NCBI GenBank assembly: GCA_016256075.1
Contig: SDVU01000156.1
Span: 1 to 19,020 of the forward strand
Direction: 5' to 3'
DNA length: 19,020 nucleotides
From: Dictyocoela muelleri
Lineage: Eukaryota; Microsporidia
Below the pieces are notes generated by a model. That model saw nothing but the letters and a program-made list of their open reading frames with translations. It was not told the origin of the DNA and did no database searches. Within the stretch, counting starts at the first letter, position 1. Every line of letters begins with the position of its first letter. Positions 7,660 to 15,504 of this stretch are shown piece after piece. The position numbers were made by a program, and so were the translations under genes.

Positions 7660-10600
7660 CTAATTATCATTAAAAATCCATGAACACCCTTTTTCTTCAC
7701 ATTGAATTTTAAAAATTTCTTTAAATTCTTCATTAACCTTACAATTTAAATAATAAACAAAAAGATCATCATATTTTTCTATTTCTTTAGATTTAACAAA
7801 TTTCTTAAATATACTCAGAATAAACTCATTATGATCAATAAATGAATCTTCGAATTTATAATAACAAATTAATAATGATAAAAAGTTATCCTTTAAATCA
7901 TTCTTTAAATCATTCTTTAAATCATTCTTTAAATCATTCTTTAAATCATTCTTTAAATCATTTTTTAAATCATTTTTTAAATCATTATTTAAATCTTTCT
8001 TAAAATCATTTTTTAAACCATTTTTTAAACCATTTTTTAAATCATTTTTTAAATCATCTTGCAAATTCATAATTATATCATTAATAATATTTCTCATAAT
8101 TCTAAAAATATTTTCCATCGAATTAATACAAATATTGCAGAAAATCTTGAAATTGGCATTCTTAAGTTCAATTAAAAATTCATAAATTTCATTATCCTTA
8201 CCGCTAACAAGTTTTAAAAATTTAATAATTAATTTTAAATCAATTGTTTTAAAATTCACTGTTTTAAAATCCATTGTTTTTAAATCACTTAGTTCTAAAT
8301 AATCGACAGTTTCTTTATTCATAAGTTTTAGGATCAATTCATCAAGAACTAAATTTTTATATCTAACATTACAATCATTATCAATCTTTTTATTACTACC
8401 TTCTTTATAATGAATTTTTTTATTTAATTCTCTCTTCTTCTTAATCAATTCTTTCATTAATCTCTTTTTACTCATGACCATTAGTTCGTTGATAATTGAT
8501 TTATCAACCGATATCAAATCGAATACATAAGGAATTAAAATATTTTTATATTTCTTGATTATGATTTTTAAAAATAAAGATATGTTTTTATCCTCATTAT
8601 TAATATTTTTATTGTCATTAATATTTTTATTGTCATTAATATTTTTATTATTAATAATATTTTTATTGTCATTAATATTTTTATTTTTATTGTCATTATC
8701 ATTAATATTTTTATTGTTATTAATATTTCTATAACATTTTGAATTGATAATAATTCTAATTGCAATCGGTAAGTATTTCAAAATACATCGCCCATAATCA
8801 TTAATTAAAATATTAATAATTGATATGTTATGTTTAAAATTAATTATCATTTTTTCAATATCAAGATTATTAATAATCAATTTAAATTCATTTTCATAAA
8901 GATTAAAATATCTTTTATGCATGGATAAGAATAATTGTGACAAATAAAAAATGTTATTTTGATAATCAAATTTATGATCATATTTGAATTCATTATATTT
9001 ATAATCATTATCATATTTATAATTAGAATTAGAATTAGAATTATATTCATTAATCTTCTTAACAATGACTTTAAAAATATCAATAACTTGATCTTCTTTT
9101 AAATTTTTATTCTCTAAAATCATTATAAGACTATCTAATTGATAATAATTGGATATTAAAATTGTAATATAATTATTAATAATTTTAAATGCCAGCGGGT
9201 TGTTGAGTTTAACTAGGGTTATTAATATTTTAGAAAACTCGAGTTTTTCTTTATACTTGCTATGACTATTAGAATCTTTAAAGTTATAATTTTTATATAA
9301 TTCGTGTTTATCAAGAATAAATTTGTTGATTTTTTTTAAGGGGATTTTTTTTAAGGGAATTTTTTCTAAAGGAATTTTTTCTAAAGGAATTTTTTCTAAA
9401 GGAATTTTTTCTAAAGGAATTTTTTCTAAAGGAATTTTTGCTAAATAATTTTCATCCTTAAAGTAATTATTATTAATATTATTATTATTTTTCTCTTTTT
9501 CCTTCTCTTTGTTAATTATCAATTCTAATTTTTTTATTTCTTCTTTCGTTAATTCATGTTTAAATTTTAATAAATATTTCGCATAAATTAGATTATCATT
9601 ATAAAAATCTTCAGAATAATTATAATAAGGTTGTTCATAATTATTATTAAAATCTTCAGAATAATTATAATAAGGTTGTTCATAATTATTATCATCTTTA
9701 TTATAAAGTTCTTTATAATTTTTAATATCATGATAAATATTATTTTTAATAAATATTCTTAGAATTTTATTGCTTAAATTTAAATCATCTGAATTATCAA
9801 ATATTTGTTTGTAATGTTGAATTTCAGATTTATTTGTTAAAGAAGGATTAAAGTTTGGAAATTTCAAGAAATAATTTATAAGGGATTGAGTTAAAAATGA
9901 GTTACGATTCTCTTGAAAATAGTTATAAATAAAGTTGACATTATTCTTATTTGTATATTTCTTTACATCCTTTTCATCATTAATTATCAATTTTAGATCA
10001 TCTTTGTTATTTATAAATTTTATTAGTGAATTGAATTTTGAGATTAGTAATGATTTGTTATTAAATGAGTTAAAAAATATTGGTGTTATGTTATCATGAT
10101 TAATTGATTTACTATCATAATCAATTGATTTATTATTATTTGATTTATCATAATTATTATTACCCATTCTTAACTCATTAATAACAATCAATTCATCATC
10201 GGTATATCTCAATTTTAAATTATTATTTTTAATCCATTTTAAATATTTCAGGGTAAAATCGATATCATTAATTATTAAATAGTCATTTTTATTAATATAA
10301 ATTGTTTTAAAAAAGTTGTCATCATTAGTTGATTTATCATCATTAGTTGATTTATTATCATTATCATCTTTAACATTAATTGATTTATTAACATTAATTG
10401 ATTTATAATCATTAACATTAATTGATTTATTAACATTAATTGATTTATAATCATTATCATTAATTGATTTATAATCATTATCATCATCAATTAACTTTTT
10501 CTTTTTTAATGCATTAATTCCTTTAATTTCATTTATGGTTTCAAAATATTTATAGATTTTTTTAAATCTTATTTTTTGATATAAATCGACTTTTTGAATA

Positions 10601-11364
10601 TTATTGATAATATTAAAGAATAGATTGTCAATGAATAGTTTTATTTCTTTCGATGTTGTTGAATAATTGATATATTCTAGGATTAAGTCAAAGAATTGGA
10701 TGTTCTTAATTGTGAAGAGCGATGTATATGTGAGGAAGTTTTCTGAGATGTCGATGGTATCTTTGTTTATGCATGGTTTGGAATTTATAAAATTATTTAT
10801 GCTATTATCATAATTGTTATTTATGCAATTATCATAATTGTTGTTAAGGCAATTATCATAATTGTTGTATAGGCAATTATCATAATTGTTGTTAAGGCAA
10901 TTATCATAATTGTTGTTATCATAATTGTTATTTATGCTATATTCATAATTGTTATTATCATAATTGTTATTTATGCAATTATCATACTTATTATTAAATA
11001 AATCATACCCGTTATTCTTGAGATATTCAATAAAACCATATCCATCTTTGAAGTTCATAAAAAAGTGTAACTTCTTAAACGGCAACAAAATAAACAACAA
11101 ATCATCAGGGAATTGCTCATTAACATTAAAAATTCTTATATAATATTCTATTATTAAACAAGAATCTGGTATATGTAATTTGGTTATTAATTGTTTTAAT
11201 TGTCCGTGTTTTAATGGCTTATTAGGTGGATTGATTGATTTAAGATTTATTTCTTTTATTAATTGTTTTAAGTGATGAGTTGATATGTTGGTGAGTGGTG
11301 ATTTTATGGTTTTGGTCAAATTCTGTTTATTTGATTTTAATTTTTTGAGTTGTGATGAAATCAT
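7660..11364 (-). CDS. Large Asn/Lys-rich repeat protein, unrecognised
   Basis: A 1234-residue intronless ORF; I do not recognise its family. Between low-complexity tracts lie helix-like blocks (about residues 205-290, 430-550, 705-770, 800-880, 930-980, 1040-1100 and 1160-1225), suggesting an alpha-helical scaffold, possibly HEAT-like, which is inference only. The inserts are in-frame tandem repeats: YDNCxNNN (126-190), DYKSINVN (296-349), a duplicated YEQPYYNYSEDF (561-587), KIPLE (643-679), KNINDN (880-927), KTxDF (1029-1043) and NDLK (1103-1159). No signal peptide or membrane span is evident. The start is supported by CCCC two bases upstream plus AAATTT. The stop is TAG. An uninterrupted frame of this length in such AT-rich DNA argues that it is functional. 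Confidence 0.85.
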   Translation of the reverse strand: MISSQLKKLKSNKQNLTKTIKSPLTNISTHHLKQLIKEINLKSINPPNKPLKHGQLKQLITKLHIPDSCLIIEYYIRIFNVNEQFPDDLLFILLPFKKLHFFMNFKDGYGFIEYLKNNGYDLFNNKYDNCINNNYDNNNYEYSINNNYDNNNYDNCLNNNYDNCLYNNYDNCLNNNYDNCINNNYDNSINNFINSKPCINKDTIDISENFLTYTSLFTIKNIQFFDLILEYINYSTTSKEIKLFIDNLFFNIINNIQKVDLYQKIRFKKIYKYFETINEIKGINALKKKKLIDDDNDYKSINDNDYKSINVNKSINVNDYKSINVNKSINVKDDNDNKSTNDDKSTNDDNFFKTIYINKNDYLIINDIDFTLKYLKWIKNNNLKLRYTDDELIVINELRMGNNNYDKSNNNKSIDYDSKSINHDNITPIFFNSFNNKSLLISKFNSLIKFINNKDDLKLIINDEKDVKKYTNKNNVNFIYNYFQENRNSFLTQSLINYFLKFPNFNPSLTNKSEIQHYKQIFDNSDDLNLSNKILRIFIKNNIYHDIKNYKELYNKDDNNYEQPYYNYSEDFNNNYEQPYYNYSEDFYNDNLIYAKYLLKFKHELTKEEIKKLELIINKEKEKEKNNNNINNNYFKDENYLAKIPLEKIPLEKIPLEKIPLEKIPLEKIPLKKIPLKKINKFILDKHELYKNYNFKDSNSHSKYKEKLEFSKILITLVKLNNPLAFKIINNYITILISNYYQLDSLIMILENKNLKEDQVIDIFKVIVKKINEYNSNSNSNYKYDNDYKYNEFKYDHKFDYQNNIFYLSQLFLSMHKRYFNLYENEFKLIINNLDIEKMIINFKHNISIINILINDYGRCILKYLPIAIRIIINSKCYRNINNNKNINDNDNKNKNINDNKNIINNKNINDNKNINDNKNINNEDKNISLFLKIIIKKYKNILIPYVFDLISVDKSIINELMVMSKKRLMKELIKKKRELNKKIHYKEGSNKKIDNDCNVRYKNLVLDELILKLMNKETVDYLELSDLKTMDFKTVNFKTIDLKLIIKFLKLVSGKDNEIYEFLIELKNANFKIFCNICINSMENIFRIMRNIINDIIMNLQDDLKNDLKNGLKNGLKNDFKKDLNNDLKNDLKNDLKNDLKNDLKNDLKNDLKNDLKDNFLSLLICYYKFEDSFIDHNEFILSIFKKFVKSKEIEKYDDLFVYYLNCKVNEEFKEIFKIQCEEKGCSWIFNDN
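7888..8058 (-). repeat. 12-bp coding minisatellite (NDLK)
   Basis: About 14 units of a 12-bp sequence (AAATCATTCTTT on the plus strand) encode NDLK with NGLK, DFKK and NNDLK variants. The 7890-7960 part is almost identical between units, indicating recent expansion; the 8000-8058 part is more diverged. Confidence 0.85.
8584..8727 (-). repeat. Coding repeat KNINDN
   Basis: ATTTTTATTGTCATTAAT-type units (18 bp on the plus strand), some shortened or interrupted, encode KNINDN in the Asn-rich protein (residues 880-927). Confidence 0.8.
9328..9438 (-). repeat. 15-bp coding minisatellite (KIPLE)
   Basis: Seven units of GGAATTTTTTCTAAA (plus-strand phase) encode KIPLE, the last two KIPLK. Five are essentially identical in DNA. 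Unlike the other tracts it is not Asn-rich, and the alternating charge with Pro suggests an extended linker. Confidence 0.85.
9604..9684 (-). repeat. Duplicated 15-codon coding block
   Basis: YEQPYYNYSEDF plus spacer occurs twice (residues 561-587), as two near-identical 45-bp DNA units. This is a recent tandem duplication. Confidence 0.8.
10318..10479 (-). repeat. Coding repeat DYKSINVN/KSTND
   Basis: Interleaved units of ATTGATTTATAATCATTA and shorter relatives encode DYKSIN, VNKSIN and DKSTND (residues 296-349). Confidence 0.8.
10795..10989 (-). repeat. Coding repeat YDNCxNNN
   Basis: About eight units of 24 bp (ATTATCATAATTGTTGTT core) encode YDNCINNN or YDNCLNNN. The regular Cys spacing every eight residues (130, 156, 164, 172, 180) is unusual for an Asn-rich tract. 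Confidence 0.8.
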
Positions 11365-11365
11365 T

Positions 11366-11369
11366 GGGG
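11366..11369 (-). promoter_or_regulatory. CCC-type start signal of the Asn-rich gene
   Basis: The minus strand reads AAATTTACCCCAATG, combining the C-run just before the start codon with an AAATTT motif. Both are known microsporidian upstream motifs. Confidence 0.7.
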
Positions 11370-11462
11370 TAAATTTTTGTTGAAGATATAAATTGATATT
11401 TTGTAATTGATATTTTTGATTTTAAGGGCTTATATTTTTTTGATGAGAATGAATTACAATTG

Positions 11463-11662
11463 GGCCAGATAGTTCAGTGATTACCAGTCTTCAATGAAAA
11501 TTTAAATAACATGTTTCAAATTTTTAAAATTCATTTTAATAATAAATAATTTGGATTGCTATTAAGCGGTAAATAACTACAGAACTATTGTATTAATATA
11601 GAGAAGTTTTAGTGTGGTATGGTTTATTAAGGTTTTATATAATTAAAGAGTAAAAAGAATAA
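11463..11662 (+). mobile_element. tRNA-derived SINE copy 3
   Basis: The head GGGCCAGATAGTTCAGTGAT contains box A TAGTTCAGTGA. CTTCAATGAAAATTTAAA and a decayed box B (TGTTTCAAATTT) follow at tRNA spacing. The shared body AATAATAAATAATTTGGATT, ATTAAGCGG, ACTACAG and GTGTGGTATGGTTTATTAAG follow in order. It begins 99 bp upstream of the Asn-rich gene and points away from it. Confidence 0.7.
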
Positions 11663-11719
11663 ACTATTATATGTGTTAAGAGATGCATCTCGGTAGAAAA
11701 GTGGTTAAATAAAAAAATA

Positions 11720-12348
11720 GGCACACACTATCCATAGAGAGACCAGTAGCTCTTCATATAGAAGAGCTACTGCCCCTAAAAAATAAAAAAATGGTTTTTT
11801 CGCCAAAACTATTTTTTATTTATAAACCATATTTGGTCCGAAAAAGGATCTAAATTTGAGATTTCGTGATTAGATTATAAATTACTTAAAAGGTGAGTAT
11901 CTTATATTATTATAAGACTAGGATTTTATACCAATTTATATGAAAAGTCTAAATTCTGATCTAAAATTAATACTAATACGAAGAAAATCTATAGTTCGGT
12001 TTGTATTAGTATTTCAAAAAAGGTTTCTGTGCCACTAAATTTGTGAAGATAGGGTTTGGTTCTACATTTCCTCAAGAAAACCCTTAAGAAAAGTTAGAAC
12101 ATATAGGTTTCAGATCTTAGGTTGTTTTTTATATGCCTTTCATCTCTCGGAACTTCTTATATGATATGCAAAATATCAAATATTATGAAGATAATATGGG
12201 ATATTTTGTATACCATATAAAAAATTCCACAAAATTCCAAGTACCTCAACCTTTGCAACAAATCATTGGAAGATTAAATATGAAATCGGTTTGACCAGAG
12301 CTTTTCTGTATGAAGAGCTAATGGCTCCCCATAAGAATAGTGAGTGCC
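11720..12348. mobile_element. 629-bp MITE with palindromic ends
   Basis: Imperfect terminal inverted repeats of 53-56 bp lie at 11720-11772 and 12293-12348. Both begin GGCAC(A/T)CACTAT and contain AGCTCTTCATA(T/C)AGAA. Each end is itself a hairpin; the left one, CAGTAGCTCTTC with a 5-nt loop, is a perfect 12-bp stem (11744-11772). The interior has further hairpins near 11780-11823 and 12149-12228 and no coding potential. The transposase family that moved it is unknown. Flanks are A-rich and show no clear target duplication. Confidence 0.7.
12149..12228. repeat. 29-bp imperfect hairpin inside the MITE
   Basis: Arms 12149-12177 and 12200-12228 match at 25 of 29 positions. All four differences are transitions, so an RNA copy could keep G-U pairs. 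The loop is 22 nt. Confidence 0.7.
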
Positions 12349-12379
12349 GAAAAATTATTTAAAGATTGCAGTTGTATGA

Positions 12380-13430
12380 AACGAAGCTTTAATAAAAAGT
12401 TTAGAAGGCGAAGTAGGTGATTTTATAGGTGAATTATAAAAGGGGGATTATTGATAGGTCTGATAGATTATAGGCATCACAATGTTATATAATAAACTAT
12501 TAAAGAAATGAATTTAAATAAATATGGTTATTAAGAAATCTTTTCATACAATTCTTACGACTTCTGGTAGAAATCATGAAGTCCAAACTATGTAATCACA
12601 TGTATCATTTTTGGAACGGAAATATGGTAAAAATAATCTCTGGTAACATAGGTGTGACGTATAACTTGAACACCAAAAACTCAAGACTACAAGACTAAGG
12701 CTGAATATAACTTCCTTCTTTGTAATTATTGATATTGTAGACAATTAATATTTAATTAATAATTAATTAATAATAATCAATAATATACCATTTTTAAGAT
12801 ATTTAAAATGTATTCAAAAATTAAAATTTTTTAAAACGGTTATTTAACTTGAAAAAAAGTGTTGTGCTAAAATGATATAAATTTCATATAAAAATTGAAA
12901 AATCATGTTTAATGATAAATATATCTGTTTTTAAGACTTTTGTTTTTTAAATTTGAAGGTTTTTAAATCTTTTGATAATTTCATATTAAGTAGTACCAGT
13001 TTCAGACCATAAAAAATATACATTCCACGCTATTTAAAGGGAATAACATTTAAAAAATATTTTAAATATTATTAAAATATCATATTTTTTTTTCTTAATG
13101 AATTCACTTAATACACTAAATTTATCCGTTTTTTAATTATATAAAAAATAATATTAAAATATTAAAGTTTTAAAAATTACCTTAAAAGGAGTTGAAAAAA
13201 TAATGTTTTAAATATAGCGCGATCTAAAAATGATTAATCTAGAAGATAGTTTTAGGTAAATGATCATATAAATTTGTTTTTTAATAATATTTAGTCATTT
13301 AAAATTTATAAAAAAAAGAAAAATCCCGAAATTTTATATTAATAATTTTATATTTATTTAAAATTTTTATTTTTTTTTAAATTTTTATAACTTTTTCACC
13401 AAAAGATTAGCTAGCAGGCTTTTATCATAG
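12380..13430. other. AT-rich region without recognised genes
   Basis: No credible ORF, RNA gene or element end is seen here. It contains poly-A/T, ATTAATTAAT stretches near 12745-12780 and short palindromes. It includes the 3' flank of the small Lys/Asn-rich gene. Confidence 0.55.
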
Positions 13431-13438
13431 CTTTTCGC

Positions 13439-13840
13439 TTAATCTATTACATTCTCGGTATCTTTTAGCTTTCTTTTATCACTTCTCTTTTTTATATCGG
13501 TAATTTTATTTGAGTTTCTTTTAATATTTTTCTTCGAAGAGTCATGACTTTTATTTATGTCCCGACTTTTTACGATTTTTAAATCTTTAGACTTTTTATT
13601 ATTCAAAGAATTTTTACTTTTAATGTTTTTATTCACTGTATTTTTATTTGAGATATTTTTATCCAAAGAATTTTTACTTTTAATGTTTTTATCCAAAGAA
13701 TTTTTACTTTTTATGTTTTTATTTTCCTTTATTTTCTCTTGTTTAACTTTACGTGAATATGTTTTATTTTCAAGTTTGTTACAAACATCAACAATTATTT
13801 TTAAAGCACTATTATAAATTTCAGTTTCAAAATCATCCAT
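13439..13840 (-). CDS. Small Lys/Asn-rich basic protein with 10-residue repeats
   Basis: A 133-residue ORF whose family I do not recognise. The N-terminal 28 residues (MDDFETEIYNSALKIIVDVC then NKLE) look like an amphipathic helix. Residues 41-80 are exactly four decapeptides of the type KNIKSKNSLD, the third diverged (KNISNKNTVN). The rest is very basic (KKNIKRNSNK, KKRSDKRKLK), consistent with a disordered nucleic-acid-binding or nuclear protein, which is inference. Support for a real gene: GACCCATG at the start codon, giving the same C-run context as the other two genes. The stop is TAA. A SINE copy begins 62 bp upstream. Confidence 0.65.
   Translation of the reverse strand: MDDFETEIYNSALKIIVDVCNKLENKTYSRKVKQEKIKENKNIKSKNSLDKNIKSKNSLDKNISNKNTVNKNIKSKNSLNNKKSKDLKIVKSRDINKSHDSSKKNIKRNSNKITDIKKRSDKRKLKDTENVID
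13601..13720 (-). repeat. 30-bp coding minisatellite (KNIKSKNSLD)
   Basis: Four 30-bp units in frame fill residues 41-80 of the small basic protein. Units one and two are nearly identical in DNA. Confidence 0.85.
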
Positions 13841-13843
13841 GGG
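13841..13843 (-). promoter_or_regulatory. CCC-type start signal of the small basic gene
   Basis: CCC lies directly against the ATG on the minus strand (GACCCATG). It decides the start and supports the gene being real. Confidence 0.6.
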
Positions 13844-13902
13844 TCTTTTTATTTCAAATTTTAATTAAAATAAATTTGATTATATTTTTAAATTTTTATC
13901 TT

Positions 13903-14090
13903 GATCAGATATCCATAATTGTCAAAGTTTAATAAAAAATAGTATATCATGGTCAAAATCTAACAGCTTTATTATGTTTAAAAATAGAGAGAAAACATAA
14001 TTAAGGTCAAAAAACATAAAGATATTATACACTTAATACAGTCTGGAATAGCTGATTAAGACAAAGTCTAATATGAAAATGAATAGAATG
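13903..14090 (+). mobile_element. tRNA-derived SINE copy 5 (most diverged head)
   Basis: The head GATCAGATATCC, then ATGGTCAAAATCTAACAG where box B should be, follows copy 1 at matching spacing though box A is lost. The body TAGAGAGAAAACATAATTAA, GGTC, then TAGCTGATTAAGAC and AATATGAAAATGAATAG match copy 4's tail closely. It lies 62 bp upstream of the small basic gene, pointing away from it. Confidence 0.6.
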
Positions 14091-14167
14091 GCTCTTCTAT
14101 GCTTGCGGGTAGACCTTAATGCTTCGATGATAATATTAGTGCCCACAAAAGATTCAGTTCCGAATAA

Positions 14168-14361
14168 TTTAGAGACCACCCTCAGAGTTATAAATTTTAA
14201 TTGGTAAAAGCATACAGTATGTTTCTTATTTCAAATAAGCGTAAAATTGCGAGATAAAAAACTATACGTATTTATCTAGCGACTTTACGCCTATTTGAAA
14301 TAAGAAACATACTGTATGCTTTTACCAATTAAAATTTATAAATCTTAGGGTGGTCTCTAAA
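14168..14361. repeat. Foldback element: 78-bp inverted repeat
   Basis: Arms 14168-14245 and 14284-14361 are reverse complements with three internal mismatches, enclosing a 38-bp unrelated spacer. Both outer ends read TTTAGAGACCACCCT or its complement. The low divergence between arms contrasts with the decayed Merlin next to it. The right arm's outer end overlaps the Merlin terminal repeat. Confidence 0.85.
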
Positions 14362-15358
14362 ACGGATCATAAGTTAATTTTAATTTTAATAAATAAAAAT
14401 GAGATTTACACCCATGTTAAAACGAGTAAACCGAGCTCCTGATATGTTTTTTTTTCAATTACATCTTTCCAATAATAACATTTTTAACCTTTGATTGGAT
14501 TAGAAGAAATTCCAAATTCAAAAATTTCTGATAAATGTGATAAACTGGTAACAATTAAAGAGCGCGCAAAATCATTTTTGAAATTGTTGGGAATGCTCGA
14601 AATATAAAAAAATCAATAAACATTTTGAGTGATTGTATAATTTCTGATAAAAAAATTATGTCATTTATTTTTTTTAAAATTTGTTTTATATTTCTCCAAC
14701 TAAAATAACTTTCTATTCGACTATAAAATGAAAATCTGTGAAATTAGAGAGAATATTTTAAAACGTTTATTCAATTATTGAGAGAAAAATATCAAAATAT
14801 TTTGAAGAAAATTAAAGGCCATTAGGAAATATTTTGAAAGAAGTTCATATTGATGAAACTTTCTAGGCCTAAAGAAAGTATGGTGTGAGTGATATCGAAA
14901 AATCAATGTGGATTTGGAGAGTAATCAAATTTTAAGTGTGGATATTACTGATGAAGATTGTCAAAAAATGAAGTGCTAATTCATTAGTGTTTTTGATTTA
15001 AACTAAAAATAGAAACTAATCATACATAGTATCTGATAAGTGAACAGTTTACAAAAAAAATACATAATAAATATGCTGATTCTCTCAATCATTCCTGTTA
15101 TTTTGTAGATCCTGAGACTAAAACAATCACCCGGAAAATCTTTAGTTACACCGAAAAAATTGAGCACTATGATTAAGGTATAACTTTAAAGACTCTTCCG
15201 ATTATTTTAACCTCTTTATGTTTTTTTCGGAACTATAAAAATATTAAATTCAGTGAATTTTTGATGATAATATTAAATTGATTTAACTATTATTTTTAAT
15301 TTAATTTTTAAATAAACTGTTTTAAGAATAAAACGTCTTATGATCCGCCTTATGAGAC
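14353..15358 (+). mobile_element. Merlin (IS1016-type) DNA transposon, decayed
   Basis: Terminal inverted repeats of about 21 bp: left GTCTCTAAAACGGATCATAA (14353-14373 with a final G) and right, on the minus strand from 15358, GTCTCATAAGGCGGATCATA (15337-15358). They enclose a decayed Merlin/IS1595-like transposase. The element is about 1.0 kb, near the usual Merlin size. I found no clear 8-9 bp target duplication; the left flank is occupied by the foldback. Confidence 0.7.
14760..15265 (+). pseudogene. Merlin/IS1595-family transposase relic
   Basis: EVHIDETF (from 14840) followed after stops by RKYGVSDIEKSMWIWR matches the family's VEIDET..KRKY..G...W start of the DDE domain. Further on, LNHSCYFVDPETKTITRKIF (from 15084) with TEKIEHYD matches the NHS.NFVDPETG..T..IE block around the last catalytic residue. 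CFFRNYKNIKFSEFLMII corresponds to the C-terminal LAEF..RR....F..FL block. The Asp-rich middle and the N-terminal zinc-binding part cannot be traced with confidence. Multiple stops and frame changes mean it is inactive. Confidence 0.7.
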
Positions 15359-15367
15359 AGCACTTAA

Positions 15368-15444
15368 ACTTATAAAATCAGAGATGGTCTTCTAAGTCGT
15401 TGAGTTAGCAAAAATTTATAAAAATTTTAATAATTGCAGGCATG
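15368..15444. repeat. Direct repeat flanking MULE 2, left copy
   Basis: About 77 bp beginning ACTTATAA, with TCTTCTAAGTCGTTGAG and AAAATTTTAATAATTGCA. It parallels 17253-17327 in the same orientation, with scattered mismatches and small gaps. It is far too long for a MULE target duplication. Confidence 0.65.
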
Positions 15445-15447
15445 GCG

Positions 15448-15471
15448 CCGTTTCGGCTACAGGCGAAACGG
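15448..15471. repeat. CCGTTTCG hairpin beside MULE 2
   Basis: CCGTTTCG and CGAAACGG form a perfect 8-bp stem with an 8-nt loop. The same CGTTTCG/CGAAACG motif forms the MULE 2 ends, so this may be a second, duplicated terminus. Confidence 0.6.
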
Positions 15472-15504
15472 GGGTTTTTTGCCAGGGGTATAAAAAAACA
15501 AAAA

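Noticed and set aside
8568-10490. Ile/Met-rich minus-strand ORFs at 8568-8765, 8877-9083 and 10275-10490
   Set aside because: They are alternative frames of the Asn-rich repeat gene; ATAATT-type repeats stay open in several frames.
13557-13817. Plus-strand Phe/Leu-rich ORF with apparent membrane segments
   Set aside because: It is the antisense of the Lys/Asn repeats of the small basic gene; hydrophobicity arises from reading AAA/AAT complements.
14090-14167. Possible extra end of the 629-bp MITE (TGGCTCTTCTATGC and TTAGTGCCC)
   Set aside because: Only short, scattered similarity; not above what I would expect by chance.
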